Positions 27,259 through 41,931 are shown, numbered from the stretch's first letter. The stretch: DNA of 64,000 nt from Brachyhypopomus gauderio (GCF_052324685.1 NC_135214.1:1942817-2006816), one strand, 5' to 3'. Notes: generated by a model from the sequence alone, not told the origin. Program-made: numbers and translations.

Positions 27259-27260
<2 letters not shown>

Positions 27261-27601
27261 CATGTTTGCTTGAGATTCAGTGCTTGGAATGTGTATGGAA
27301 TGTTTTGTTCATTTGGTTGTAGTATGACAGTAAACACACTTTCCTGTTGTATACAGTGTTAGTATTCTAACCTGCCAATGTGTCTGTAAGTGTCTGTCCA
27401 TCACTGACAAAATAGATTTGGACAACAATCTAATCTAGAAAAAAACTAAAACGAACCAGTGGGAATGTGTCATCTGTCAGTACAGCTAAATCTCATAAAT
27501 AAAGTCTGTGAAGACTGTCTAGCCACTAACTGTACTAGAAGTAGACTTAAACTATCTTACAAAGGGAAGCATTCAGATATATTTGACATACACCGGAAGT
27601 C

Positions 27602-27648
<47 letters not shown>

Positions 27649-28194
27649 TTCTCCTTCTCTTTCCCTCTTTCTCATTTTTCAGGATTCTGCCGGCATGTAC
27701 TGTGTATTTTCCTTACCAATCGGTGTGGGTTCCCACAGCATACTAAAGTCCTGTGAAGACACACAGGTTATGAACAAGCACACACACAGATGTTAAATTT
27801 CATTGTAGACTGAGTGATGGAGACTCCTCACCTGTCAGTCAAATTCCATATTCTTTTCCTGTTTCATGGTCTTGTTTTGATGTGTGCAAATATTCCACAT
27901 GAATTACAACCATGGATTTATGGCTGTTTTTTTTTTACCGCTGCTCCTGAAGGCTGAATCTGTGTGTAACATTGTAAAGTGTGTAAAGAGTGTAAAGTTT
28001 GACAGGAAGAGGAAGTAGCAAAACAAAATAGTGCAGCAAAAAGTGTTGTCTGTTAGAAAATAAAGATTTAAGTTCAAAATACAAATGCCTTCTAATTTTA
28101 TGCCTGACCTTACTATAGTTAGTTGAAGTGACGTTACTTTGGGGTCAAAGCTGAACCCAACCCCCTCACACCTGCATGAAGCACATTACAGTGC

Positions 28195-28551
<357 letters not shown>

Positions 28552-31500
28552 TTATATTCTTGTTTGCCTTGTTTTGCCTGCAGTAGCTATGGTGGTCCAT
28601 GTTTGGTTTATAACCCGAGAAACAGAGACTATTGTTTGCTGAGTCATTGATGGCCCCCATTTTGTGAATAAACACACACCACATTCCATGGGATAGCACT
28701 GGTTCATCTGGATCAGGCATCTCTGGTTAGTTGATAAGCCTAATGAGATCGGCAATAGTTCCTTTACCACCGTGTTCCTGCCCTGTGCCTTTACTTTGTT
28801 GTAATCTTTGTCGGCATTGTGTTAGTTCTGTGATTTCTCTGTCATACCTTGTAAGCCCCTTTGGGTTATTGAAAAGTGTTTTATAAGTAGAATGTAAATC
28901 TAATCTAAGCAAAACATATGAAGAGTGAATTATAATGGTATCTGTCACCATTAACAACCATACTAGTCTCCATGTTGTACAGACGCAGTTTCAAAAATAA
29001 TCACGTATAAACGTAACCCACTAGACTTTCCAGTCAATATACAATTGAATTCATTATTTGAAAACGTTATGAAAGTTATTGCATAGGTAGTGGAATTCTG
29101 TTCTTACCCAGTTTCTCTGTTGGTGCCGTGTACCTACTACGGTCTACCATTAACATCTTATGGCTTAAACCCAAGAGAATGATGGAGCACAGACACCATC
29201 CTGCTCCCACTTAGGTTTTGCAGAAGTGGCTCGTTAATAAAATATATCATAAAAAAAGACACAGAAAGCGTATCATAAGTCTCCTTATTAAAAAGTTTTA
29301 CGCTAGTTTAGCGAGAGCTAATTTTTTGGCATCATTTCATTTAAACACTCAGCGTCACAAGGAGACACGTCATGCTGTAACATTCAAACCGTATGTGGTT
29401 TGCTGAATTTTTGCTTAACCCAAAATTGACTCTGACTTTAAGAACAGCTCCGTCTCCGGGACCTTCTCCTCAGAATGAGCACAATGACTGCATGGAAACC
29501 CAACGGACAAAAGAGCCGTAAAACAAAAACAGTGTTTGTTTGGTGCAAGAGTTGTGGGAAGGGCAGATGTTCCCAACCAGCAGAACGAATACAGACCAGA
29601 CGGAAAAGTGATGGTAGCCGATTTTAATGCAAAAATTTTAATGACGTTAAAAAACGTGCGTTGGGGGAGATTCTTTACGTTGGTGAATACCTTCACCATC
29701 AGCTCCTTTTCTCTAACAGTTATCAGGAACACACAGTCCCTGGCAGTGCTGGGCCTGGGCACCGGCCCCGTGCTCGCATGGCACGAAATGAAAAAGAGCA
29801 AACAGAGGCCGTCTACGCAGGGGACGATCTTTAATGCCGACCCCTGTTTCACCCACCACTCACGTCGTGTAGCTGCAGTGCCCCGAGCTTCAACCAGACG
29901 CCCACTGTGTGGATTATTGCTGATTATGTTTGCATCCACGTGCGTAAACACAGATATTGTGAGTGTGTGTGTGTGTGACGGAGTGTCATTGTCCCAGGTA
30001 AACATACTGAGCATTCTTCACATTTCTTCACCTCTGTGTTACCAAGAATCCTCCTTCTCTTCCAAGAGGCCAATTTTATTATCCACAATGTATGTGTGAG
30101 AGTGTGTGTAAGTGAGGGGAGGGCTGCTTATGAGGTACGTTTTGGCTTGCAGATTCTGTATGAACCTAATTTTTATGTGGAAAGGGCTTATTATGCATAG
30201 AAAATCATCTAGTTTGCTTGTGTCTAGAAATTCCTGAGATGCCTCTAAGTTTAACTATAAGCTAACATGATCAAGAAGACAATGTAGCTGCTCATTTGCT
30301 ATATGTGTTGCTTTTCCTGCAATATACAGGATATATAGAAGAGACGCCTAAGACAGTTTCTGAGTGCAAGAATGAGTGTTGAGAGGCATGTTTGTATGAG
30401 CCAGGATAGCTGTTGACCTTTGACCTGTCAGTGTAGCATCACGGAGATGATGTCATTTCTCCTCTTCCTTTCTAAAAGAGCTATTTTAAAGTCTGACTTT
30501 TCCAAATGTCCTCTGGCATTTTCCGTTCGTCTTTCATGGTTCTTTCCTTCATTCTTTCTATTTCTCCTACTTGTCAAAGTCTCCTCGGATGCATTATTTT
30601 GGACTCATGAAACCATAGTAAAAAAGACGTCAGCATAGCCATAACATACAAAGAAGTCGCTTGTCAACAAAAACTATATGGAGTCTATATGGAGTCATCC
30701 TGCATCACGTCAAAATGCCAGATCTGTCACATGCTTAGCAGACCACTGAACCAGGGCAAGTGGGTAAACACCATACTACACACCTGAATTCAGAGAGTGA
30801 CCATAACACTCCCCCTCCCCAGACACACACACTCACAGACAGACAGACACACACACACACACACACACACGGGCATATGAGGAGTTTAAGGTGTGTACTT
30901 TACAGCTTTGCATTGGAAAGCCTCCATATATGTTGTCACATACAGCTGTGAGGTGTGAATCTGGTGTCTGCTTGTGTCTGTGAGATGAGATGGTCAGTGT
31001 GTATCTCCAGACGGTATCTCACCTTTCCTCCAACACACATTGTCTGCCTATATATTCAGTCACATTTCTATACCTAATGATAAATGTTATGCAAGTGCTA
31101 CTAAATCGACTGGAACCTGAAACCTGGATGAATAATCTGATGAGTGATCTAGCAGTCTGATGAGCGGTCTGATGAGCTATCTGGTCTGAAGACACGTTTA
31201 TCACTCTCTTGCCCACTGTTAAATGTACTGGAAGATTCATAATGACATGGGAAGCCATCTTGTGGACGTCACGAGGCTTAGTGATAGCTCTGCATGGAAA
31301 TATAATGGATGAGGAATGTAAGGCCAGACATAAACTCTATTTTCATTTTCCTACGGATAAGAGTACAAGAGAGTAATACTGCGTGCTGCTCCGGTCCCTC
31401 AAGAATGAGTTTATACACACACTTGGCCTGGGTCTTCCTTCGCCCTCACCATCACCAGGCTGGGATCTACAGAGTACTGATCCATTCTAGGACATTTGGG

Positions 31501-32721
31501 AGATGTTCCTCATATCCTCCAAAGAATTCGCTCCTTGAATAATGGTCCAGTATCCCAATGTTGGATGACAGAATCTCAAATGGTACTGAAACTCTTAAGA
31601 AGGTAAAGGTTAGCCCTAATGTTTTTATTTGAAGCAACTTGATATTACTTGATATTGTTCGTTTCTTACCATTTATTCATATATGTTTTAAATTATTTCT
31701 ACCTTCTGAATGGGTTTACCTTTTCTGAATCTACTGGTTCTTCACAGAAAATGAACAGTTTCTAGTGACAAGTGTCGACTGGAATAACAAAATCCATGAT
31801 CTCGATAGGGTACGCCATGTTCAAGCTGGGAGTTTCTCAGTGCCATGGAACAGCATACATAGACATCATGTTAATCTTAGGTGATATAGGAATTGAAAGT
31901 ATGGTGGAAGAAATTAAATAACTCTACATCCCATAGATGCAAATGATAGATGAGATGCTGTTGGATAATGTGTAGAACATATTCTTAGCTATAATTTGTT
32001 AGCAGAATTTATATTTTGGGAGATGTGTTGCTTTAACAAATGGAACGAAACACACAATGTCTGTGTTCATGCATGTGTTTGTGTATGTATGTGTGTGTTT
32101 GGAGGACTGGAGGGGAAAGGCAAGAGGTTAATCTGTCTGGTCTAAATGGAGCTCGACGACCAATTCCACGCTCCTCTGACAGCTGTTTCTTACACACCAC
32201 AGGACAGGAGCCCACACACACACACACACACACACACACATAATGTCCAAGATTAGAATATGCGTGTTGCTTCTAACATGAGCATGTTGGTTACCTTTCC
32301 AAATTTCTGTGTCAAATTACAACCTGCAACATGACTGATGGATTTGAGAGGGCTCCTGGTAGTAACAGATGTTTTCACATGCACATATCCATCCAATCAC
32401 AGACAACCCAAAGGAGCCATGATCTTACAGGCCACACAGTGTGGCACAGGAGTGTATGAATGTCTGTTAGGTTTATCATAATAGTCATAAGAGGCATTTT
32501 ACTGTATCACAATGAGGATACAGGAACCTGTCCGATGTGGCTACGCTGTCTGCTCAGGCAGTGACAGAATGATGATGTCATTGTCCCCAATGCTGGAATG
32601 TTACGGGTTGTTGACCGAGGCTGAGGATTATGGGTAGTGTGCATGGAAGAACCTGAGGGTGTGAGGAAGAGCCCAGCTGCCTGACTAAGCACTTACAGCT
32701 AAACATACATCTCACCCACAC

Positions 32722-32761
<40 letters not shown>

Positions 32762-32922
32762 CTTAGACATTCTTGCATGCTTTCATACAAATTAGTCTCA
32801 TTCCGAAGAGACCCGACATACCCAACATAGATATAAAATACATCCTGCAATATTCTGTTACTGGATTTCAGTCACTGCTGGATAAATAGCAAGAAAGATA
32901 AATGAAGAAAATAACAGTGATG

Positions 32923-32923
<1 letters not shown>

Positions 32924-32988
<65 letters not shown>
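32924..32988. repeat. TG microsatellite
   Basis: Pure TG run of about 32 units. Shorter CA runs lie nearby at about 30847-30870, 32215-32240 and 32728-32758. Confidence 0.93.
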
Positions 32989-32989
<1 letters not shown>

Positions 32990-35979
32990 TGTAGGAGTGG
33001 TGAACTAACACTGCTTTGCAAACTGCATCAGACTCCTACTCATTGTACACACACACACGCATACACACACGCAAACACACATAATCAGTGTCTCTGTGAT
33101 TATAAAAGGAGCGTTTACAAAGTTTTACAGATGAATAAGAATGACGCAGATGACGTATTAATCAGTAGTTTAAAGTCACCGCCAAATCACACCCATGTAT
33201 CAATGTCCCAACCTTACTGTCTGTGTCTATAGTTACACTGTTATGTCTGAAATATTGATCTTAGCTAAGTACTGAGCACACCCTTTCCAGCACAGTAGCT
33301 ATATTTAATATTTAATAAGAAGCATTAAGTCTTTTGAGATAGGTGAGGGCCCTTGTAGTATTTATTAATATGTTTCTATAAAACATTTCAATAGATCATT
33401 ATTGTTTTTCATAAAATGGCACTGCATGGGGTAATCTTTTAAATAATTTCACGAGTTTGTAATATGTACTTCTGCAACAAGCATGTTTCCTGTCTATGGT
33501 TGATACACTGGACAGTGTTTATGAGGTATACCTGCACACTCCGGGGTTATTTTTACAAACACAGCAGAAGAAACCTCCACTGTCTGAACATTTTTAAATG
33601 CTCTCTGGGACTTCTAAATCTCCTGAGTGACAGGTTTAAGTCACCATGGCAATAGTTTTACTGGTGCTGAATCAGTCTGTCCGGACTCCCCAGTAGGGAC
33701 AGGACCTTGGAGAACAGCAGAACCATGGTGGGGGGGGGGGGGGGGGCGGCAGACCACACACATACATACACACAATATGTGCAAATATGGCCCGAGACAA
33801 GAGAAATACCTCTAACTGAATCATTTCAGCATTCGTAACAAAACTGTGTCTGTCTGACCATTTAGTCGAGCTGTGTGTGTGTTCATGTGTCTCGGGGTCG
33901 GTGTATGTGTGGCCATACGCATGTATATTTAGAGAAGTAATGTTCTGAGGACTCTGAATGATGTGAGCTGCACTCCCTAATGGGGTCGCTCACTGTCCTG
34001 CGGCAGGTTCCTATGGTGATGGACGGCTGCTGGTGCCTTCCCAGAGTTCTCTGCGGCAGGGCTGTGGCGGTGGGGGAGGTAGTGTTCACATGGTTTTACA
34101 GCCACCACTGATCATACAGGCCCTGAACCTCCTGCGCCCCGGGCAACCAAACCAACTCCTGCCAATTTGACATAACCGACCATAAACTGTACAAATGTTT
34201 ATGTGGGAACAACTGTGACAGTCAGCTGCCATGTTTCAGCACACCGCATTTATGAAATGGGGTCCTTTTGATGCGAAAACGTGTTTCTATCACACAATCA
34301 AAAACCACGATACATTCTAAGTCAAAAACGCAAATTAATTTCTCCTCATCATGGTTTTAGTGCATTTTCAAGGCTTCCTCTAATTCAGCTAAAAACACAA
34401 CTTCCCCTTCCCTAAAAAAATCTTTTATCTACGTCATACTTTCACATGCATTTTTTATTCCTCTCCTCCTTGTCCACAATGGGCCATGGGAGGGAGTTTC
34501 AACCACAACAGCCTGAGAAAACAAAGGGATACGTGCCATTAACACTGCTTGTCATTTATATTCAGCAAAGACACTTGAAAAATGGGACAGTCACAGCCTC
34601 TTCTCATCCTGAACTCACCGTGCCTCGCTCTCTCACCCAGACCTCGGCTTCTCACCCCTGCAGTCAAACAAAGAAACAGATGCCGGGCCCAGTGTGTTTG
34701 GTGGGCAAACACACTCACGGCTAATTGAGTTTGGTGTGTGTGTGAGAATGTGCATGTGCACATGGGGGTGTGTGCATTACTGGGGGAAGGTGTGGTCTCC
34801 TGGTGGGTGGTGTTCTTGTTCCCCACTGCCATTGTGGTAGCCTCCGTTTTAATGGGCTGTTTAATGTTTTGCAGATCTGTGTCGTCTGGTGATGTTGATT
34901 TTAATTCGTTGAGTACTGAAGTTTTTGCGTTATTCGTAACAACGTGTTCGCCCGGTTATGAGGCGGCTTCCGGGGTCAGGCACTAAAAATTTAGTGTGAG
35001 AATGAGTTGCCTAAAAAAAGAATGGGTGTGTGAGTGAGGAAGTGATTTAAGAGCTGTACGCAGGAGAAAGTGGCAGCTGGACACCCAGTAAAGATCTCAC
35101 GTTCTCTCCCACCCTTCTGGAATGGGCTACGTCCACCCTAGCCTGTGTTAGCCTTCACGGCTTCTGGTGCCTGTTCATTCATACCACACTACCGTTTACC
35201 CAGATTAACACCCATTTTTAGCCCAATATCTCATTTACTCAGTGGACCAAGAAGAACCACACAATAATCACCTCCTGGACCTGGACCTGATGTTCACATC
35301 ATTCCTGCTCCAAACTCCACGCGAAATGCCACTCGTCATCACTGCCATGATTACCCAGAACCCTCGCTGCCCATCTGGCTGGCAGGGCCTGAGGGAGTGA
35401 TGTTCAGGCTTGAACTACTCACCTAAGAGGTCCAGATCACAGCTGTTCGATCAGAATTGCTGCTCGCTGTTTTCAATTTCACGAGGCTGATACAGCGCTA
35501 ATCGCTGGGAGATGAGGCCAGTTGGAAAGAGCTGTTATTCTGCTCCTGTTCACTTTGCTTCTCTCTGTGGTAGCTAATAATAACAGCAGAGCACTGATCA
35601 GGCAGCTACACCCCATACAGTACATCAGGCCAACCAGTTATTGGCTTATTACATCCTCCTAATAATGTGAACCCTAACCCTAACCCCAGAAGAGTTCGCT
35701 TCAGTCACCCACTGAATAGACTGTATGCAGTTGTTTCATTTTACAGTGCATACTGTAACTGTCTATAGAATCGTCTAAACTGACATTCCTTTGTTTTTAA
35801 TGAGATAAAGAGGGAATCCCAGATTCACTGAATTCAGTCTCAGGATATTATAGCACTGTGAGGATGTGAGGAGGTTATACTGCAGTGATTCTGGAACATT
35901 AGATGAATGAAGCAAAAATTGAAGAGGTATAAAATGTAATCACATCCATACACTGAAAACTCCACCCTTACGCGCGCGT

Positions 35980-36099
<120 letters not shown>

Positions 36100-36604
36100 C
36101 CACCCCTGTACACTGACCCCTCCTTACTGATGATATAAGGTGAGTGTGTGTAGGGTGCTGAGTGTTTGGGTTCAACAATCCAGTCGTGAGGGGGTGTTGG
36201 TAGTCTGTGTGCAGGACTGTGTGTATCCCGGAGATTATTCCCAGTACGGCCTCGCTCACACAAGTGAAGGTAAGTCACATTTCATCTCACTTTCTCTCCC
36301 ACATACACAAAATTCTTGTCTCACTCTGTGATTTGGTCCTATTAAACTGTAGCCTTATTCTGGTTAAAACAATTGGTTTATGCACTGTGTAAACTGGCAA
36401 ATCCAGACTGTTTGCTAATAATAATTGGTATTGTGCTAATTGGATTAGTATTGGTTAGTATAACCCTAACAACATTATACATCTGCATGAAGGAGCTCCA
36501 TGCTCCTTTCTACTGGAAAATAAAATGTTTATTTCGGTGATACAGCACAACACTGCTATGTGTTTTCTTTAGCCGAGTCGTTTAGATTTACTGTGACCTA
36601 GGAA

Positions 36605-36631
36605 GACCTGTGTGAGATCTTCACACAGGTC
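36605..36631. repeat. Perfect inverted repeat, 11-bp arms and 5-nt loop
   Basis: GACCTGTGTGA, then GATCT, then TCACACAGGTC. The arms are exactly complementary. There is no U-rich tract or gene context, so a function is not evident. Confidence 0.8.
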
Positions 36632-37689
36632 ACGGCTTCTCCTGCTGGATCTTAACAGTGGAATGCAACATGTGTGATCTGTCTAATCACAACACATGGA
36701 AAACAACCACCCATAAGTGTCTAATATAACTCGCAGTGAAATACATGAATGAAATTTTACAAATGGATGTGAAATAAGAGGCATTTCACAATTATTGTCT
36801 TTCACAATCATCCTGATAATTACACACAAATGTCAAATGTCTCTGTTTACTGTAATGATAGAATAATCTGGCCTGTGCGATAGCGCCCCCTCTGGCCATA
36901 GGCAAAGGCCGCCATTTTATTTTTTCAATTAGCCAGTGAGCTAAGCGTGCGTGCGCATGTGCGAGGTGGACTGTGGGTTTAGAAACTAACAGAGATGGTG
37001 AGCTAATGTCCACTAGAAACAGAGAGGTGTGATACACAATATGTTGTCCAATACCTGAGTGCAGTCATTTAAGCAGCAAGCTGACAGATGATGACTGTAA
37101 ACATGACGGTCTTCTTCTTTATCTGAAGGATCACGCTGACTGTAGATTACGACTCTTCCCCTGGAGGTTAAGAACACGCAGGATCAGTAAATCAGAGGGT
37201 CCCGGCTGCTGGTTATCAGGCTTGTGATTGCAGCCACAGTTTTCCACAGTTTACATTGTATCTACAGCACACCCACGTGGAGAACAGATAGCAGAGATGT
37301 GATGTTTATTTTGCTGTTGGCTGCAGTTAGTAGCATCAAAGTGCACCACAATGGCACAGACTTAGGGGATTAGGTGGACATCTGGACACGGACAGAAAGA
37401 GATGTGCACAAGTGCACGCACAACACACACACACAAGAGAGGCTAACAGGCACCTGCTGAAATTTTCACTCTTATTAAGAGTCTGCTGTGAAAATGCTCA
37501 TCACTAAGTGAATGAATGACGAGACAGTCAGGACCCTGTTGCGTGTCAGGATGCCTTGGCTGCTTGGCTGGATACACTCATTACGTCTGGACATACAGAC
37601 GTTACCGTTCCTATCCCAGGACTATTGCCCTCTTGGTAGTACTTTCTATCTAGCACTATTCCATCTGGAATACTAGTGAAGAAGGCACA

Positions 37690-37720
<31 letters not shown>

Positions 37721-38153
37721 CAAGCACGCCATTCCCAGTCTTTGCTTGATTTGTCCCAGTTAAAGCACTTATCAAAGAACAAAGAACAGTGTCAGAGTGT
37801 CAGAGCACATGTGGCTGCAGTGGTTTCCAGTGTGCTGCAGGGATGATGAATCTAGGCCTTGGTTACAACACCACGCCTACACAGAACATCATCATCATCC
37901 TCATCATCACTAACTCCTGAACAGCACATTAGTTCATTATCCAGAGCACCAAACCAGCCAGAAGTAATGTCTGCAGCATTGAAAACAGGACTCACTGTTA
38001 AAACTGTACCCTGTAAGTTATTTCAAACAAACGAATAGTCTTCCATAGATGATTGAGAATGGGATGGTGTATGTTTGTTCCAAACATTGATTTGACATGC
38101 AGAGGCAACGTAAGTGAGAGAAGACGAGATGAGAGATGAGAGAAGATGCTAAT

Positions 38154-38155
<2 letters not shown>

Positions 38156-38209
<54 letters not shown>
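38156..38209. repeat. TG microsatellite
   Basis: Pure TG run of about 26 units in the gene-poor interval. Confidence 0.93.
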
Positions 38210-38211
<2 letters not shown>

Positions 38212-38700
38212 ATCTTTTTGTCAGATTATATTTGTAGAACAGTGACCATCAAAAGATTCTTATGTGCCTTATTCTTTATTTATTCCTGAAAAACAATTCT
38301 CCAGTCGTCAGATAGAGGAAGTGGGAAAGACAGAAGGGAAAGATTCTCTCATTCATTTCAGTTAATCAATGTATGTAAAAGAAAAGGAAAAGAAGTCACT
38401 TCTTCACAAAGTTGGGTTCACTTTTTCTATTTTCTGTTTTTTGTATTATCCTGTACATGATTAATGTTTAGATGGTGTGCCACGTTGGTAATATGATGTA
38501 AGGATCATGTGCATTTTAATTTGTTTTGCTGATTAGCTTCTCTTATATACTTATATAGGAGAGTATTAGAATGTCGGAATATTTTAAATATTTAATATTT
38601 ATTTTTCTAGAGAAGCCTCTAGAATTATTTCTTATATTTCTTATCTCTTCTAGCTGCTCTCATCTGGACATTATATGTTTTCATTTTGTTCCATCAGACA

Positions 38701-38708
38701 TGCGTGCG

Positions 38709-38784
<76 letters not shown>
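38701..38784. repeat. CG-to-CA microsatellite
   Basis: A short TGCGTGCGCGCGCGCG lead passes into about 39 CA units and ends CGTGTGTG, so the edges are partly self-complementary to the core. Confidence 0.93.
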
Positions 38785-38786
<2 letters not shown>

Positions 38787-39362
38787 TGTGAGTACGTAAG
38801 AACCTGGTCTTCCCATGTGGGGTGCACTGTTCCAAGCAGGAAATGAGTTTTGTTCAGTTTTAGCAGTACTGTCATCACTGAACATATGTAGGTCAAAGGT
38901 TCATGTCTTTCCACAGCTCATAATGTTTGAGGAAGACTATGGCAATGCTGTACAAAGAGTACATCAGGATAATAAATGCAAAGTTCAGACGATTCTCCTT
39001 ATCTGTATATGTTTTTAATATTTACATATTATTAAAGTTAGATTGTTGAAACTCTAGAGGCCAAATTCAGCAATGAACAAATTTTCTGGGGTAGTATCTT
39101 GTCTGTGAAACTGAAAAAACATTAATCCTTAACTTGATCAGGTTTGAGTTAGAATATAAATACTGAATAAGTCTTTTGTGCAAGTAAAAATGAAGATTCC
39201 AGCGTGTTATAGTGAGAGATTCAGGGGTACAAACTACAGTACCATACAAGATTTCTAGAGAAGTGCTACAGACAATGAAGAGAATTCTTCTGAAACTCTG
39301 TGTCTCTTTGTAAACCATGTTTATTACACTTCAACTGTTGTAAACACGCTGAAACATGTGGT

Positions 39363-39439
39363 GAATGTAGTCACAACATGGCCAGTCAAACACAGACACA
39401 CACACATCCATGTTGGCCATCTATATTGTGACTACGTTC
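39363..39439. repeat. Imperfect hairpin with arms of about 22-26 nt
   Basis: The left arm (39363-39384) contains GTAGTCACAA and ATGGCCA. The right arm (39414-39439) contains TGGCCAT and TTGTGACTAC, the exact complements in the right order, with a small bulge in the right arm. The loop is about 29 nt and CA-rich. It may be a small foldback element; a hairpin RNA is possible but unsupported. Confidence 0.6.
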
Positions 39440-39978
39440 GGCCTGCACCTTGTCTATGGACATCGCTGCTTCCTCTTAAAGAGCCAAAAATCCTGGAGTG
39501 ACTGTGGCATGCCTGTGTGAAAATCACCATTTGCCTGACAAAGGTCAAAGGTCAAGGCTGTTACTCAGAAATTCTGATTCATCACCGCTTTGCAGCTCCT
39601 GACAATCCTACATCAAAGCAAATATCAAACCTACATCAGACTAAACACTGTCAGTCTAAATCCAAATGTGAAGCAAATTTAATACTAGCCTTCAGCAAAA
39701 ACATTTATACTGCAGGCAAACTGGCAAAAACAAGAATATGGAGTTCTTACGAAGTAAACTTGATTATAGTAAAACTCCCTATGAAATAAATAAATAGACT
39801 CCTTCAAAGTGTGTGAGAAGAGAAGAGAAGAGACGAGAAGAAGAGAATTTGCAGTGGATGGTTCTGGAAGGTGTTCTGGTTTGTTAGGAATGACTTCCTG
39901 TGCTGGTCATGGTGTGACATTCTCTAAATGTCCCTGTCCATTCAACCGCATATGGCAGCATTTGCAGCCCACATGCCA

Positions 39979-40026
<48 letters not shown>

Positions 40027-40068
40027 ACAGACCTACACACACACACACACACACACACACGGACACAG

Positions 40069-40132
<64 letters not shown>

Positions 40133-40202
40133 ACAGACCTACACACACACACACACACACAGACTTACACAGACATACACACACACACACACACACACAC
40201 AC
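39979..40202. repeat. CA-rich compound tandem repeat
   Basis: Long CA runs interrupted at intervals by ACAGACCTACAC, ACGGACACAGACATAC and ACAGACTTAC blocks, suggesting a minisatellite that grew out of a CA microsatellite. Confidence 0.92.
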
Positions 40203-40381
40203 CAACGTTCAAAGGTTGGTGTATGCTGTGTCACTGGAGTGTAAGTGAAGAGAACTTCCGCTTGTCCTGGACTGTCTAATTGTATAGCATTTGTCAAATC
40301 TCTCAGTTCAGTAAAACACTTTCTCTTCCTCCCTCCCTCTCTCCCTCTCTCTCTCTCCCTTTCTGTGTGTGACCTTCTCTT

Positions 40382-40385
<4 letters not shown>

Positions 40386-40463
<78 letters not shown>

Positions 40464-40613
40464 AAAGCCCATGGCTGCTCGGTCTCAATTTGAAACTGAA
40501 ATTCAAAGAGAAATAGACAAATTCACAGCCATGTTCCATATCTGGCAGGAGCAAAGATGAAAGGAAATGTCACAAAAAGTCAGGCAGAAACGGGGCTTAA
40601 CTACCCGCACACA

Positions 40614-40672
<59 letters not shown>

Positions 40673-40685
40673 ACACACACACACA
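40386..40685. repeat. CT run followed by CA run
   Basis: A CT run at 40386-40461 of about 37 units, then about 150 bp of unique DNA, then a CA run with few interruptions at about 40608-40685. Confidence 0.93.
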
Positions 40686-40925
40686 GGCTAAAACAGCCTG
40701 TATTTGATCAATATTCAAACTGTGAAGAAAGCCTTTGACTAAAGAGAAACTTTTGTTGTTTGATTGACCTCTCTGTCATTGCTTCAATCACTGAATATCT
40801 TTTAGTGTTGCATATGCAAAAGGCCTCTCAATCCATCTATTTGTATTGAATGTCCTTTAATTGTAATCAAAGTTGTCTGTGTGAGGCACAATAATGTAGT
40901 ATCACTTGCATAATAATAACATAAT

Positions 40926-41146
40926 CCCAGGGTTGCCAACTCTCACGCATTGAGCGTGAGACACACACATTTGACCGTTTTCATACGCTCTCACGCCACA
41001 CTTCCGATATCTCACGCCGAAAAAAAAAATCTAGTTTATTTACCTCTGATCCACATCTATGATTTAATGAGTTACTAGTTCGCTCTGGCGCCAAAACCGG
41101 CGATCGATAGATCGCGATATAATACTTAATTTGTGTCCATTTTACG
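40926..41146. mobile_element. DNA-transposon-like repeat, copy 2 (partial)
   Basis: It starts CCCAGGGTTGCCAACTCTCA and shares almost the whole left 220 bp of the element at 22382-22695 (GCATTGAGCGTGAGAC, CTAGTTTATTTACCTCTGAT, GATCGCGATATAATACTTAA). After about 41146 the two copies diverge and the expected TTGGCAACCCTG right end is not seen, so this copy is truncated or a different subfamily. Confidence 0.65.
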
Positions 41147-41860
41147 TTGCCCCCCATCGCGGTGCGCGATTTCAAAATAACAGCGGATAATGCGATTGAA
41201 AAAAAGATTCCTAAAAAAAACACTTTTCAAAACAGCCCGTGGGCCGCTATTTGAGTATGGGGGGTTTACATTTTATAAAGGCATTGACATGCTGTACTCT
41301 TGATGACCACCAGAGGGGGCTGTTGTTCCAAATGTACTATAATGAGTTATGAACGGTGCTATATTGTAGGCAGGTTGTGCTGTTGCATACTTCTGTCGTT
41401 TGTCACTATCCAATTTCCAAAACAAGATCATTGCTGTTTGTTTTATTTCTTTCTTTTTAATTTAATTTTATTTTAGTGGAATCTGCGATGCAGAATTGCA
41501 GCAGTCAAAAACAGATGTTGCAGTAAAATATATTAACATTGAATTAAAATACAGTATTTAAAATATATTACTGTTCATTTGTTGAAAAAGCAACAATATG
41601 ATAAAACATACATATTTGGAATACATATTTGGCAAAATCATTCAATAAAACTTAAAAAAGAAGAGTTAAAGAAGCTCAAAAATTAATTGGCACAATTAGA
41701 CATAAACTTGATATTACCATTATAAATTTGAGAAATCTGCTGTTGGATATGACAAAGCAAACTATCCCCTTTGTTTAGTACCAAAAACAATATATTATTA
41801 GCATGTACACAGATTTTATTGCGTGTTAGAGTAAAAGATGAAAAATTTAACAATTGTGTC

Positions 41861-41930
<70 letters not shown>
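41861..41930. repeat. GATA tetranucleotide microsatellite
   Basis: About 17.5 perfect copies of GATA, followed by diverged TGATTGATT repeats. It lies about 240 bp upstream of the first col8a1 coding exon, in AT-rich sequence. Confidence 0.95.

Positions 41931-41931
<1 letters not shown>

Noticed and set aside
29415-30099. Overlapping ORFs of 199 (minus) and 187 (plus) codons
   Set aside because: Neither shows a recognisable domain or conserved motif, splice context or promoter. The plus frame runs into a TG repeat.
35672-35688. CCCTAACCCTAACCCC as an interstitial telomere
   Set aside because: It has only two to three units of the telomere hexamer, too short to separate from chance.
36880-36905. 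AGCGCCCCCTCTGGCC as a CTCF site
   Set aside because: The GC core looks right, but the second half is shifted by one base against the consensus. A similar near match at 41309-41325 (ACCACCAGAGGGGGCTG) also has a mismatch at a conserved C.
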